Below are positions 34,649-43,705 of a stretch of 64,000 nt of DNA, in pieces. The position numbers were made by a program, and so were the translations under genes. The notes beneath the pieces are model-generated. The model did not search any database. It saw only the letters and a list, made by a program, of their open reading frames with translations, and was not told the origin of the DNA. Positions within the stretch are counted from its first letter, which is position 1, and each line of letters opens with the position of its first letter. The DNA is from WHSW01 sp963851045 (GTDB taxonomy: Bacteria; Actinomycetota; Thermoleophilia; Solirubrobacterales; 70-9): positions 124,001-188,000 of the forward strand of contig CAWKNC010000001.1 of assembly GCA_963851045.1 (NCBI GenBank), written 5' to 3'.

Positions 34649-35023
34649 CTACTCGGTCGTTCGCCGCCCGCGGCCGCCGATGCGGCGCAGGGGGTGCGTG
34701 ACGCGCGAAACGTCGTCGAGGTGGTTCTCGAGGCGGTCGATGCCGCTGCCGAGCTCGACGACGTCGCCGCCCATCGTCTCGACGGCGGCGCGCATCTTCT
34801 TGACCTCGTCGTCGAGTGACGCGACGCGCTCGTTGATGTTCTCGAGATTGACGAGCAGGCTCGGCAGAGTGGTGATGTGCGTGGCGATCGTCCGCAGGTC
34901 CGTAAGGGCGCCGCCGAGCAGCCGCGGCAGCTGCATCAGGTCGACGGGCCCGCGGCGCTCCACGGCCCGCTCGTCGTCGGCGATCGCCGCCTCGTCGAGG
35001 ATCTCGGGCTCCGCCTCGCTCAC
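34649..35023 (-). CDS. Coiled-coil hypothetical protein coupled to a cyclase gene
   Basis: A 124-residue protein, acidic at the N-terminus with a leucine-rich hydrophobic segment (about residues 28-58) and a heptad-like coiled coil (about 58-105, NINERVASLDDEVKKM) followed by a basic end (RIGGRGRRTTE). It starts in an ATGA overlap with the cyclase stop, so it is a likely partner of the cyclase or a membrane-associated scaffold. Family not recognised. Confidence 0.65.
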   Translation of the reverse strand: MSEAEPEILDEAAIADDERAVERRGPVDLMQLPRLLGGALTDLRTIATHITTLPSLLVNLENINERVASLDDEVKKMRAAVETMGGDVVELGSGIDRLENHLDDVSRVTHPLRRIGGRGRRTTE

Positions 35024-35796
35024 CTGCGCGCCTTCACCGTGTAGACGGAGATATCGCTGGGGACGCCCTTCGCGCGAAACATCATCTTCTTGCGCGCGGA
35101 GAACGAGTCGGGCTCGAGCTCGTCCAGCGCCGTGCCCGACACCAGGAGTTCCCCCGCCGAGGCACTCTCGGCGACCCGAGCCGCGACGTTGACGTCGACG
35201 CCGAGGTAATCATCGGCAAGCCGACGAGGGGTGCCGACATGGATCCCGGCGCGCATACGCGGACGGTACCCGGCGACCTCGACGCCATCGAGGCGCTCAC
35301 GCGCATCGAAGATCGCGGCGAGGGCGGCGTCGGCGTCGGAGAACACAGCCATCATCCCGTCGCCGAGGCGCTTGACGACCTCGCCCCGGCGGCTGGCCAC
35401 CGGGGGCTCGATCGCCTCAGCGACCTGACGGAGCAGGTCGAGGGCGATGTCGTCACCGGCCTCGAGTGCCCAGTCCGAAAAGCCGACGAGGTCGGTGAAC
35501 ACAATCGCGAGGCGGTCATTACCCAGCTTGTTCGATTCCGTCTCCGCGACGGCCTCCCACACCTGTAGTGCCGACAGCCCCGCCTCCTTGAGGATCCCCG
35601 GGCGCTGCTTGGTCGCCTCACCGAGGCGGCGTGCCATGAGCGCCCGTGGTTCGGAGCCGGTGGTCGAGAGTGGATCGCCGTAGCGGCTATCACCCGGCAG
35701 CAGCTCCCGAGCGATCTTCATGGCCTTCATCAGGCGAGGGCCGACAGCGGCGCTCAGGCCGCCGTCTCCTTCCGGGGTCTTGGCGTCGTCCGCCAT
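35020..35796 (-). CDS. Class III adenylate/guanylate cyclase domain protein
   Basis: A 258-residue soluble cyclase. VFTDLVGFS carries the first metal-binding Asp, KRLGDGMMAVF the second and the DVNVAARVAESA motif the transition-state Asn and Arg, so the active site appears complete. The first 90 residues form a helical N-terminal region with no recognised sensor. It would make cAMP (or cGMP). It overlaps the coiled-coil gene downstream and is 10 bases from the MpaB-like gene upstream. Confidence 0.9.
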   Translation of the reverse strand: MADDAKTPEGDGGLSAAVGPRLMKAMKIARELLPGDSRYGDPLSTTGSEPRALMARRLGEATKQRPGILKEAGLSALQVWEAVAETESNKLGNDRLAIVFTDLVGFSDWALEAGDDIALDLLRQVAEAIEPPVASRRGEVVKRLGDGMMAVFSDADAALAAIFDARERLDGVEVAGYRPRMRAGIHVGTPRRLADDYLGVDVNVAARVAESASAGELLVSGTALDELEPDSFSARKKMMFRAKGVPSDISVYTVKARR

Positions 35797-35806
35797 CCGG
35801 TGGTGT

Positions 35807-36643
35807 CTACACCACGGCGGCGCGCGCGGCGCCCACCAGACGCAGCCGCGCCGGGAGAACCGGGAGCACGACGCGCTTCATGTACTCGGCTCCGCCAGCC
35901 ACAAGGACCGATCGCAGCGGCTGCGGCGGGATACGGGAGAACCCGTACTCGCGACGGATCCGATCAGGCAGGAGGGTGATCGTGACGAAGTTCGCCGCCT
36001 CCACGAGCGGCCGCGCCGCGAGCGGCACGGGCGGCTCGAGGACGATCTCTCGCGCCCGTTCGCGCGCCCAGTCGCTCACCTCGAGCCGATCGCCTTCGAG
36101 CATCTCGCGCCGGTACTCGTCCGCCTCGTCCAGCGAGTCTGGCATCTGCTCCGGCCCAAGCCCGAAGAGGCCGCCGACGATGCGGTAGTCGCTCCACAAC
36201 CTGGCCTCATCACGCCGTGAGAGCGAGGCGACGTAGGCGCGATAGACAACCGCGGCGGAATCAAAGAGCGTGAACAGAACCCAGAGAAGGAGCTCGGGAG
36301 CGTCGGCGCGGTAGGGCGTGCCAGCCGGATACGAGCCGGCGGCGACTTCGATCCTCCCGCGGACGCGCGAATGCATCGTCCGCACCCGGCGCGTCACGCG
36401 GTCGGCGTCGGCGCGAGTTCCGAACGTGATCGTCTCCATGATCTCAGCGGTCCGCGCGAGGCGGTCGTAGGGATCGTCGAGCCCCTGGGAGTGGGCGAGC
36501 AGGCCCTCGACGGCGAGCGGATGCGCGGCCTGCATCAGCAGCGCGCGCGGCCCATAGAGCGCCAGCGCGCGTTCGCGGTGCACGCGGCGCATCATCGACG
36601 TCTCGCTGAAGTAGCCCACCATCGAGTAAGCGTGACAGGGCAT
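35807..36643 (-). CDS. MpaB-family (DUF2236) oxygenase-like protein
   Basis: A 278-residue protein matching the DUF2236/MpaB family: YFSETSMMRRVHRERALALYG near the N-terminus, then ALLMQAAHPLAV with the conserved His expected to bind heme, and a Gly/Leu/Pro-rich middle. Fungal MpaB and the latex-clearing protein Lcp use heme to cleave double bonds; bacterial copies like this one have unknown substrates. ATG at 36643 leaves 12 bases to the divergent decarboxylase; ATG at 36622 is also possible. Confidence 0.8.
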   Translation of the reverse strand: MPCHAYSMVGYFSETSMMRRVHRERALALYGPRALLMQAAHPLAVEGLLAHSQGLDDPYDRLARTAEIMETITFGTRADADRVTRRVRTMHSRVRGRIEVAAGSYPAGTPYRADAPELLLWVLFTLFDSAAVVYRAYVASLSRRDEARLWSDYRIVGGLFGLGPEQMPDSLDEADEYRREMLEGDRLEVSDWARERAREIVLEPPVPLAARPLVEAANFVTITLLPDRIRREYGFSRIPPQPLRSVLVAGGAEYMKRVVLPVLPARLRLVGAARAAVV

Positions 36644-36655
36644 AGAGTCCGGCTT

Positions 36656-38254
36656 ATGACCTCCGTTCGCGAAGCATCCTTCGACCTCTTCCGCCAGCAC
36701 GGGATGACCACGGTCTTCGGCAATCCCGGCTCGACCGAGCTGCCGATGCTCCGGGACTTCCCCGGTGACTTCACCTACGTCCTCGGGCTTCAGGAGGCGG
36801 TTGTTGTCGGGATGGCCGACGGCTACGCCCAGGCAAGCGGTGGCCCGGCACTGGTGAACCTCCACACCGCGCCAGGGGTCGGCAACGCGATGGGCGCGAT
36901 CTTCAACGCCCAGGCAAATCACTCGCCGCTGGTGATCACCGCCGGTCAACAGGTGCGCTCGCTGATGACGCTCCAGGCCAACCTCACCAACCGCGATGCC
37001 GCGCGCATGCCCCATCCGCTGGTCAAGTGGAGCTTCGAGGCAGCGCGAGCCGAGGAGGTGCCGCTTGCGCTCGCTCGTGCCACGCACCACGCGACGCTGC
37101 CACCGAAGGGCCCGGCCTTTGTCTCGATCCCAATGGACGATTGGGACGCCGAGGTCGACGATGGACAGGTCGCCGAGGTGCTCAAGCGGCGAACCGACGG
37201 CCGCACCGTGGCCGGCCCGGAGGCTGTGGCCGCGCTTGCGCGCAGGCTGGAGGCGGCGTCGAGCCCAGTGCTGATCGCCGGACCGGACATCGACGCCAGC
37301 GGCGCCTGGGATGTCGCGATCGCTCTGGCCGAGCGCCAGAACCTGCCGGTGTTCGCAACGCCCGCGCCGGGCGGCGGGCGACTCGGCTTCCCCGAGGGTC
37401 ACCCCAACTTCCGCGGCGTGCTGCCGCCGGCGATCGGCCCGGTATCGGAGACGCTCAAGGGCCGCGACCTGATCCTCGTCGTCGGCTCCTCGGTCTTTCC
37501 CTACTACCCGAACCTCCCCGGCCCGCTTTTGCCTGACGGCGCCGAGCTCGTCGAGATCACTTCCGATCCCGACGAGGCGTCACGCGCGCCGATGGGTGAC
37601 GCGCTCGTCGCCGACGTCAAGCTCACGCTCGAGGCGCTGGTGGCCGAGGTCGGTGAGTCTGAGCGCGACGCGGGCGAGTCGCTGCCCGAGCCGACCGATG
37701 GCCCCGAATCGGACCCGATCAGCGGAACAACGGCCATGCACGCCCTGCGCGGGGTCTTCCCGGACGACGGGATCATCGTCTTGGAGGCGCCCTCGGCGAC
37801 GCTCTCCCTGCGAAACCAGCTGCGCCTCTCACGCCCCGGCAGCTACTACTTCGGCGCTGGCGGCGGGCTCGGCTTCGGGCTCGCGGCCGCGGTTGGCGTC
37901 CAGCTCGCTCAGCCCGAGCGCCCGGTCGTCTGCGTCGTCGGTGAGGGCTCCGTCCAATACGCGGTAACCGCTTTCTGGAGTGCGGTCGCCTACGACGCGC
38001 CGGTGACCTTCTGTGTCCTGCGAAACAACGAGTACGCGATCCTCAAGTGGTTCTCGGCGATCGAGAGCGTCGAGGGAGCGCCCGGCCTCGACCTGCCCGC
38101 GCTCGACTGCGCGGCAGTCGCCTCCGGCTATGGCGTCAACTCCCGCAGGGTCGACGGCGCCGAGGAGCTTCGCGACGCGCTCGCGACCGCAATCGCATCC
38201 GACCGGCCGGAGCTGGTCGAGGTTGGGGTCGCGCCGGGAATGTGGCTGTTTTAG
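36656..38254 (+). CDS. Benzoylformate decarboxylase-like ThDP enzyme
   Basis: A 532-residue thiamine-diphosphate enzyme closely resembling benzoylformate decarboxylase along its length. Ser26 (GNPGST), Glu47 (GLQEA) and His70 (NLHTAPG) fall at the same numbers as in the Pseudomonas enzyme as I recall it. Two differences stand out: the region of His281 (FRYHQ in the Pseudomonas enzyme) reads FPYYP, giving Tyr284, and the Mg-binding GDG reads GEG (Glu430). So it decarboxylates some 2-oxo acid to an aldehyde, or does a related carboligation. It starts a four-gene overlapping operon and is 12 bases from the divergent MpaB gene. Confidence 0.85.
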   Translation: MTSVREASFDLFRQHGMTTVFGNPGSTELPMLRDFPGDFTYVLGLQEAVVVGMADGYAQASGGPALVNLHTAPGVGNAMGAIFNAQANHSPLVITAGQQVRSLMTLQANLTNRDAARMPHPLVKWSFEAARAEEVPLALARATHHATLPPKGPAFVSIPMDDWDAEVDDGQVAEVLKRRTDGRTVAGPEAVAALARRLEAASSPVLIAGPDIDASGAWDVAIALAERQNLPVFATPAPGGGRLGFPEGHPNFRGVLPPAIGPVSETLKGRDLILVVGSSVFPYYPNLPGPLLPDGAELVEITSDPDEASRAPMGDALVADVKLTLEALVAEVGESERDAGESLPEPTDGPESDPISGTTAMHALRGVFPDDGIIVLEAPSATLSLRNQLRLSRPGSYYFGAGGGLGFGLAAAVGVQLAQPERPVVCVVGEGSVQYAVTAFWSAVAYDAPVTFCVLRNNEYAILKWFSAIESVEGAPGLDLPALDCAAVASGYGVNSRRVDGAEELRDALATAIASDRPELVEVGVAPGMWLF

Positions 38255-41148
38255 AGAGCCCGGACGCAGCGCCGGGCTGGGTCGCTGCCGGGACCCCGGT
38301 GAAACTGCGCCGTGAGCTGACCGAGCTCCTCGGTGCCGATCGCCTGCTCACCCGGGCAAGCGACATCGTTCGATACGCCTCGGACGCCAGCCCCTATCGC
38401 CTCTTTCCGAAGGTCGTTGTCATGGCTCGCGACGCGGGTGACGTCGCCAAGGTCCTCAGCTATGGGCGCAGGACCGGAACCCCCGTCACCTTCCGCGCCG
38501 GGGGCACCAGCCTCAACGGCCAGGGCCAATCCGATGGAATCCTGGTCGACGTCCGCCGCCACTTCGGCGGGCTCACCGTCCTCGACGACGGCAGGCGGGT
38601 GCGAACCGGTCCCGGCAACGTCCTCGGGCACGTCAACCGCGTGCTCGCGGCTTACGGCTACAAGCTCGGCCCCGACCCGGCCTCGACCGACATCGCGTGC
38701 GTCGGAGGCGTGATCGCCAACAACTCGGGGGGGATGCGATGCGGCATCGTGCGCGACTCGTACTCGACCGTGCAGTCGATGACGCTCGTGCTGGCCTCGG
38801 GAACGACCATCGACACGGCGGCGCCGGGCGCGGAGGAGCGCTTTGCCGAGGCCGAGCCCGAGCTCGCGGCCGAGCTCCTCGCGATCCGCGCCGAGATCCT
38901 GGCCGACGAGGAGCTCGTGGCGCAGATCCGGCGCAAGTTCGAGATCAAGAACACGACCGGATACCGGCTCTGCGCTTTCCTCGATGCCGACACGCCGCTT
39001 GAGATCTTCCGGCGGGTGGTCGTCGGCTCGGAGGGCACGCTCGCGTTCATCGCCGACGCCGTCTTTGAGACCGTGGCGCAGCCGCCGAAGACGACGCTGG
39101 CATGGCTTCACTTCCCCAGCATCGATGCCGCGATCGAGCCGGTCTCGGCGCTCGTCGCGGCCGGGGCCCGGGCGGTCGAGCTGATGGTCGCGCCCGCGCT
39201 GATGGTCGCCAGCTACAACATTCGCGGTACCCCGCAGAGCTGGCGCGAGCTCGACCCGGCGTCGGCCGCACTGCTCATCGAGTTCGGCGGCTCGGACGAT
39301 GCCGAGCTCGACGCCGCGGAAGCTCGAGCGCTCGCGGCGATCGACGGACTGGAGCTGATCGCTGAGCCCGAGTTCAAGCGCGACGCGGCAACGATCGAGG
39401 TCTTCTGGTCCGCGCGCGAGGGCCTGCACGGACTCATCGGAAAGATGCGGCCGGCGGGTACGGCGCTGATAGTCGAGGACGTCTGCGTCCCCGCGGAGCG
39501 TTTCGCCGAGATGGCCAGGGACCTGCAGGCGCTGCTCACAGAGCACGGCTTCCTTCCGGGCGTCGCCGGGCACGCCTCCGCCGGGAACCTTCATTTCATG
39601 CTCACTCCCGATTTCGGTAAGGACGAGGACACGCAGCGCTACGAGGCGTTCATGCAGGGGCTCGTCGAGCTCGTCGTCGACAAGTACGACGGCTCCCTCA
39701 AAGCTGAGCACGGGACCGGAATCAACATGGCGCCGTTCGTCGAACGCGAGTGGGGAGCGAAGGCGACCGAGTTCATGTGGCGGGTCAAGCGGGCGGCCGA
39801 CCCCGATGGCGTCCTCGCTCCGGGCGTCGTGCTCAGCGCCGACCCCGATGCCCACCTGCAGAACCTGAAGACGACGCCGCCGATCGAGGAAGAGGCAACT
39901 ACCTGCGTCGAGTGTGGCTTCTGCGAGCCCGTCTGCCCGAGCCGCAACCTCACGACGACACCGCGCCAGCGAATCGTGCTGCGGCGCGAGATGGCGCGCC
40001 AAGCGCCGGGTTCGGCCGTCTTGAACGCGCTGGCCGCCGAGTACGAGTACGACGCGATCGAGACCTGCGCCGCCGACGGCACCTGCCTGCTCGCCTGCCC
40101 CGTCGGCATCGACACTGGCAAGTTGATCAAGGGCCTGCGCGAGCTCGAGCACAGCGACCGCGCCCAGAAGGTCGCGCTGAGGCTCGCATCCCGCTGGGAG
40201 GCCGTCGAACGAACCGCGCGGCGAGGACTTGCCGCCGGGGAGCACGGCCGGGTTGCCCGTGGAGTCCTACGAGGTGCAAGTCACGTGGCACGGCGCGCGG
40301 TCAGCGACGAGCTGATCCCCGAGTGGCCGCCGAACATGCCGAAGCCGGCGCCGGCCGAGCTGCCCGCCACTCGGCGCGAGGATGCCGCTGGCGTCTACAT
40401 GCCGGCCTGCGTCAACCGGATCTTCGGACGTGCCAGGGGAACAGGCGAAGGTCCGAGCCTGGCCCAGGCGCTTGTTGATGTCTCCGCTCGGGCTGGTCTG
40501 GCGCTGTGGATTCCCGACGACGTGGGCGGTCACTGCTGCGCGACACCGTGGACCTCGAAGGGCTACTCGGCCGGAGCACGGCGGATGGCCAACCACACCG
40601 TCGACGCGTTCTGGCGCTGGAGCGATGGCGGCAGGCTGCCGATCGTGATCGACGCGAGCTCGTGCTCTCTCGGGATCGGCGAGGAGGCGCTCGGTTTGCT
40701 GAGCGAGATCAACGCTGAGCGCCACGCAAAGCTCGAGATCATCGACTCGATCGCCTGGACCCATGAGCGGCTGCTCGAGAGGCTCGAGATCCACGCCAAG
40801 GTCGGCTCGATCGCCCTTCATCCCCCATGCGCAAGCCGCCATCTCGAGCTCGATGTCGCCCTCAAGGAGATCGCGGCGGCCCTCGCAGACGAGGTGGTGG
40901 TGCCGCTGACCGCGACCTGCTGCGGCTTTGCGGGCGACCGCGGGATGCTGCATCCCGAACTCCCCATGGCGGCGACTGCTCCGCAGGCCGCCGAGCTCAA
41001 CGGCCGCAGCTTCGACGCGCACGTCTGCTCCAACCGAACCTGCGAGATCGGCCTCCAGCAGGGCACCGGCCGCCCGTACGAGTCGTTCGTCTTCACGCTC
41101 GAGCAACTGACGCGCCCGGGACCGCTGCTTGGCAAGATCTCGGAGTGA
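38242..41148 (+). CDS. FAD-linked 2-hydroxyacid (D-lactate-type) dehydrogenase fused to an Fe-S/Cys-rich oxidoreductase domain
   Basis: About 968 residues. Residues 40-270 form an FAD-binding PCMH domain (VTFRAGGTSLNGQGQSDGI, GGVIANNSGGMRCG), then the FAD-linked oxidase C-terminal domain (FWSAREGLHG, HASAGNLHF, KAEHGTGIN). Two Fe-S motifs follow (CVECGFCEPVCP and CAADGTCLLACP), then a GlcF-like Cys-rich domain (CCATPW, CCGFAGDRG). This is the fused GlcD-GlcF/Dld architecture that passes electrons from a 2-hydroxyacid to the respiratory chain. GTG 38242 overlaps the decarboxylase by 13 bases; GTG at 38299 is an alternative start. Product and upstream enzyme suggest hydroxyacid to oxoacid to aldehyde. 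Confidence 0.87.
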   Translation: MAVLESPDAAPGWVAAGTPVKLRRELTELLGADRLLTRASDIVRYASDASPYRLFPKVVVMARDAGDVAKVLSYGRRTGTPVTFRAGGTSLNGQGQSDGILVDVRRHFGGLTVLDDGRRVRTGPGNVLGHVNRVLAAYGYKLGPDPASTDIACVGGVIANNSGGMRCGIVRDSYSTVQSMTLVLASGTTIDTAAPGAEERFAEAEPELAAELLAIRAEILADEELVAQIRRKFEIKNTTGYRLCAFLDADTPLEIFRRVVVGSEGTLAFIADAVFETVAQPPKTTLAWLHFPSIDAAIEPVSALVAAGARAVELMVAPALMVASYNIRGTPQSWRELDPASAALLIEFGGSDDAELDAAEARALAAIDGLELIAEPEFKRDAATIEVFWSAREGLHGLIGKMRPAGTALIVEDVCVPAERFAEMARDLQALLTEHGFLPGVAGHASAGNLHFMLTPDFGKDEDTQRYEAFMQGLVELVVDKYDGSLKAEHGTGINMAPFVEREWGAKATEFMWRVKRAADPDGVLAPGVVLSADPDAHLQNLKTTPPIEEEATTCVECGFCEPVCPSRNLTTTPRQRIVLRREMARQAPGSAVLNALAAEYEYDAIETCAADGTCLLACPVGIDTGKLIKGLRELEHSDRAQKVALRLASRWEAVERTARRGLAAGEHGRVARGVLRGASHVARRAVSDELIPEWPPNMPKPAPAELPATRREDAAGVYMPACVNRIFGRARGTGEGPSLAQALVDVSARAGLALWIPDDVGGHCCATPWTSKGYSAGARRMANHTVDAFWRWSDGGRLPIVIDASSCSLGIGEEALGLLSEINAERHAKLEIIDSIAWTHERLLERLEIHAKVGSIALHPPCASRHLELDVALKEIAAALADEVVVPLTATCCGFAGDRGMLHPELPMAATAPQAAELNGRSFDAHVCSNRTCEIGLQQGTGRPYESFVFTLEQLTRPGPLLGKISE

Positions 41149-42650
41149 TCGACGAACCAGACCCCACGCACGCAATCTCGCGCAGGCGCCTGCTGGGCAC
41201 CGGTGCCGCCACCGCCGCCGGTTCGCTCGCCGCCGGTCTGCCGCGCGCCGTCGCAGGCCCGAAGGACAAGCGCACGCGCAGAGCCGACGTGGCAATCGTC
41301 GGCGCTGGCTTCTCCGGACTGGCGGCCGCTCGGGAGCTCGAGCGAAAGGGCCACTCGACGATCATCCTCGAGGCCCGCAACCGGGTCGGCGGCCGCGTCT
41401 ACTCGGCCGACATCGGCCACGGCGAGGTGACCGAGCGCGGCGGAACCTTCGCCGGCCCGACCCAGGATCACGTGATCAGGCTGGCCGAGAAGCTAGGGAT
41501 CGGCCTCTTCGATACCTACAACACGGGCGAGAACCTCTACATCGCAAACGGTCAGCGCCAGCGCTTCTCCGACACCTCGCCGACAGGCTCGGCCCCATCT
41601 GATCCAGCGATCCTGCCGGACCTGGCGCTGATCATCACCGACCTCAACGAGAAGTCGAAGGAGGTGCCGGTTGACGCTCCATGGAGCGCGGCGAGGGCGG
41701 CCGAATGGGACGCAACAACGCTTGAGCAGTACATCGACGAGAACGCCACCAGCGACGGCTTCAAGCGGCTGGCATCGATCGCGACGCGGCCGATCTTCGG
41801 CGCCGAGCCACGCGAGGTATCACTGCTCTACACCCTGTTCTACATCGCCTCATCGGGCAACGAGAAGAACATCGGCACCTTCGAGCGCAACTTCAACACC
41901 CGCGATGGCGCCCAGATGTACCGCTTCGAGGGGGGCTCGCAGCTGATCTCCGCCCGTCTTGCAAAGAAGCTGAGGCGCCAGATCGTGCGCCGGTCCGCGG
42001 TGCGCCGCATCGAACAGCACAGGCGCGGCGTCACCGTCTACTCCGATCGGATGATCGTGAAGGCCAAGCACGTGATCGTCGCCGTCCCGCCGATCCTCAC
42101 CGGCAAGATCGACTACGAGCCCGGCCTGCCCGCGGACAGGGTGGAGCTGATCGATCACCTCCCGCAGGGGACGCTGACGAAGGCGGCGGCCGTCTACGAC
42201 ACGCCCTTCTGGCGCGAGGACGGCCTCACCGGGCAGGTGCTCCACGACGAGGGGCCAATCGCGGCCACCTTCGACGACTCCCCGCCCGACGCCAGCCTCG
42301 GAGCGGTCTTCGGGTTCGTCGGCGGCGACCAGGCGCGCAGCTTCGCGAAGCTTTCGACGAAGGCTCGCCGCCAGGCGGTGATCGACAACTTCGTCGAGTT
42401 CTTCGGCGAGCAGGCCGCAAACCCGAAGCAATACGTGGAGACGGCCTGGAAGGGCGAGACCTGGTCGCGCGGCTGCCCGGTCGCACTCCCGGGCCTCAAC
42501 CAATTCGCCGCGAACGGCCCGGCGCTTCGCCGTGCGGTAGGTCGCATCCACTGGGCGGGGACCGAGACCTCCGACTACTGGTGCGGGTACATGGACGGCG
42601 CCGTTCGCGCTGGTGTGCGCGCTGCGGCAGAGGTCCGCGAGCGGCTGTGA
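41145..42650 (+). CDS. Tat-exported flavin amine oxidase
   Basis: A 501-residue flavoprotein. A twin-arginine signal (SRRRLLGTGAATAAGS, residues 11-26) points to export in folded form. The FAD-binding motif is VAIVGAGFSGLAAARELE, GRVY follows, and the C-terminal motif is IHWAGTETSDYWCGYMDGAV, in which the Cys near the end could carry covalent FAD. It oxidises an amine to an aldehyde or iminium outside the membrane. GTG start in a GTGA overlap with the dehydrogenase; GTGA overlap again with the next gene. Confidence 0.87.
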   Translation: MIDEPDPTHAISRRRLLGTGAATAAGSLAAGLPRAVAGPKDKRTRRADVAIVGAGFSGLAAARELERKGHSTIILEARNRVGGRVYSADIGHGEVTERGGTFAGPTQDHVIRLAEKLGIGLFDTYNTGENLYIANGQRQRFSDTSPTGSAPSDPAILPDLALIITDLNEKSKEVPVDAPWSAARAAEWDATTLEQYIDENATSDGFKRLASIATRPIFGAEPREVSLLYTLFYIASSGNEKNIGTFERNFNTRDGAQMYRFEGGSQLISARLAKKLRRQIVRRSAVRRIEQHRRGVTVYSDRMIVKAKHVIVAVPPILTGKIDYEPGLPADRVELIDHLPQGTLTKAAAVYDTPFWREDGLTGQVLHDEGPIAATFDDSPPDASLGAVFGFVGGDQARSFAKLSTKARRQAVIDNFVEFFGEQAANPKQYVETAWKGETWSRGCPVALPGLNQFAANGPALRRAVGRIHWAGTETSDYWCGYMDGAVRAGVRAAAEVRERL

Positions 42651-43702
42651 GGCGTTTGCCGGTCGCGCTGTGGCTGGTGGCCGCTGCGCTTATCGCGGGC
42701 GTGGCCGCCTCGCCTGCGTCGTCGGCCGACCCGCGTCCGCGCTTCGATACCGATGTCTTCGCGCTGATCCCGACGCCCGGGTTTCCCGCGCGCACATACG
42801 TGGCGCCGAATCACCGCGTCTATGAGGGCACCTACACGAACCCCGGTGGCGACAGCGTTCCCTCCCGGGTGCTGGAGTACTCGCGCTCGGGCCAGCTGCT
42901 GCGCTCGTGGACGATCGACGGTCAGGACCTCGCCTCCGACCATGGGGTTCAGGTCGCGACCAGCGACGCCCGAGGCCGGCTTGTCCTGCTCGACAAGGCA
43001 CCGGCGCGCGTTCTCACCCTCAACATCCGCAACCGCAAGCAGCGCACCTATGCGACCTTCCCAGGCGAGGTGACGCCCAACTACGCCGCGTGGGGCAAGC
43101 GTGGAGAGCTCTACGTGACCGACTACACGCATCCGGTGATCTGGCGGGTGCCACCGGGCGGCGGCGAGGCCGAACCCTGGCTCGAGGATGCCCGCCTCGA
43201 CGGGCTCGAGTTCGGGACGACAGGGATCGTCACCTCGGCTGATCGCCGCAAGCTCTTCATCTCCCAGCAGAGCTCGGCAGGAGGCGGCGACGGCAACCCC
43301 GCAACCGGCAAGCTCTATGAGATCAAGGTCGGCGCCGATGGCTCGCCCGGCACGGTCCGGACCCTGTGGGAGAGCCAGCCGTTCGACGCACCCGACGGCT
43401 TTGCGATCGACGTCGACGGTCGCTTCTACATCACGCTCCTACTCAGCAACCAGATAGCTGTGATCGCTCCGGGCGGCCTCGAGCTCGAGCGCTTCCCGAG
43501 CGCATCCGGCGACGGCGCCAACGGCTCGGAGGTTCCGTTCGACAACCCCTCCAGCGCGATGTTCCTCGGCCGTCGCCTGATGGTCGCAAACCAGGCCTAC
43601 GCTTCAGGCGAACCGGCCCATCAGGCGATCCTCGACGTCTGGATCGGCGTTCGCGGAGAGCGCGAGTTCATCCCACGCCGCGCCGGCCGCCGACCCCGAT
43701 AG
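42647..43702 (+). CDS. Secreted SMP-30/gluconolactonase-like beta-propeller protein
   Basis: A 351-residue protein with a signal peptide (hydrophobic run about residues 4-24) and repeated beta-propeller blades (GELYVTDYTHPVIWRV, DGFAIDVDGRFYITLLLSN). It resembles SMP-30/gluconolactonase or Yellow-type six-blade propellers; catalytic metal ligands cannot be assigned. It starts in a GTGA overlap with the amine oxidase and is the last gene of the four-gene operon, so it may act on the product or hold a substrate outside the cell. Confidence 0.72.
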   Translation: MRRLPVALWLVAAALIAGVAASPASSADPRPRFDTDVFALIPTPGFPARTYVAPNHRVYEGTYTNPGGDSVPSRVLEYSRSGQLLRSWTIDGQDLASDHGVQVATSDARGRLVLLDKAPARVLTLNIRNRKQRTYATFPGEVTPNYAAWGKRGELYVTDYTHPVIWRVPPGGGEAEPWLEDARLDGLEFGTTGIVTSADRRKLFISQQSSAGGGDGNPATGKLYEIKVGADGSPGTVRTLWESQPFDAPDGFAIDVDGRFYITLLLSNQIAVIAPGGLELERFPSASGDGANGSEVPFDNPSSAMFLGRRLMVANQAYASGEPAHQAILDVWIGVRGEREFIPRRAGRRPR

Positions 43703-43705
43703 CGC

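Noticed and set aside
38251..40245. Minus-strand frame of about 664 codons across the hydroxyacid dehydrogenase gene
   Set aside because: Antisense and without motifs; the dehydrogenase with its Fe-S clusters is on plus.
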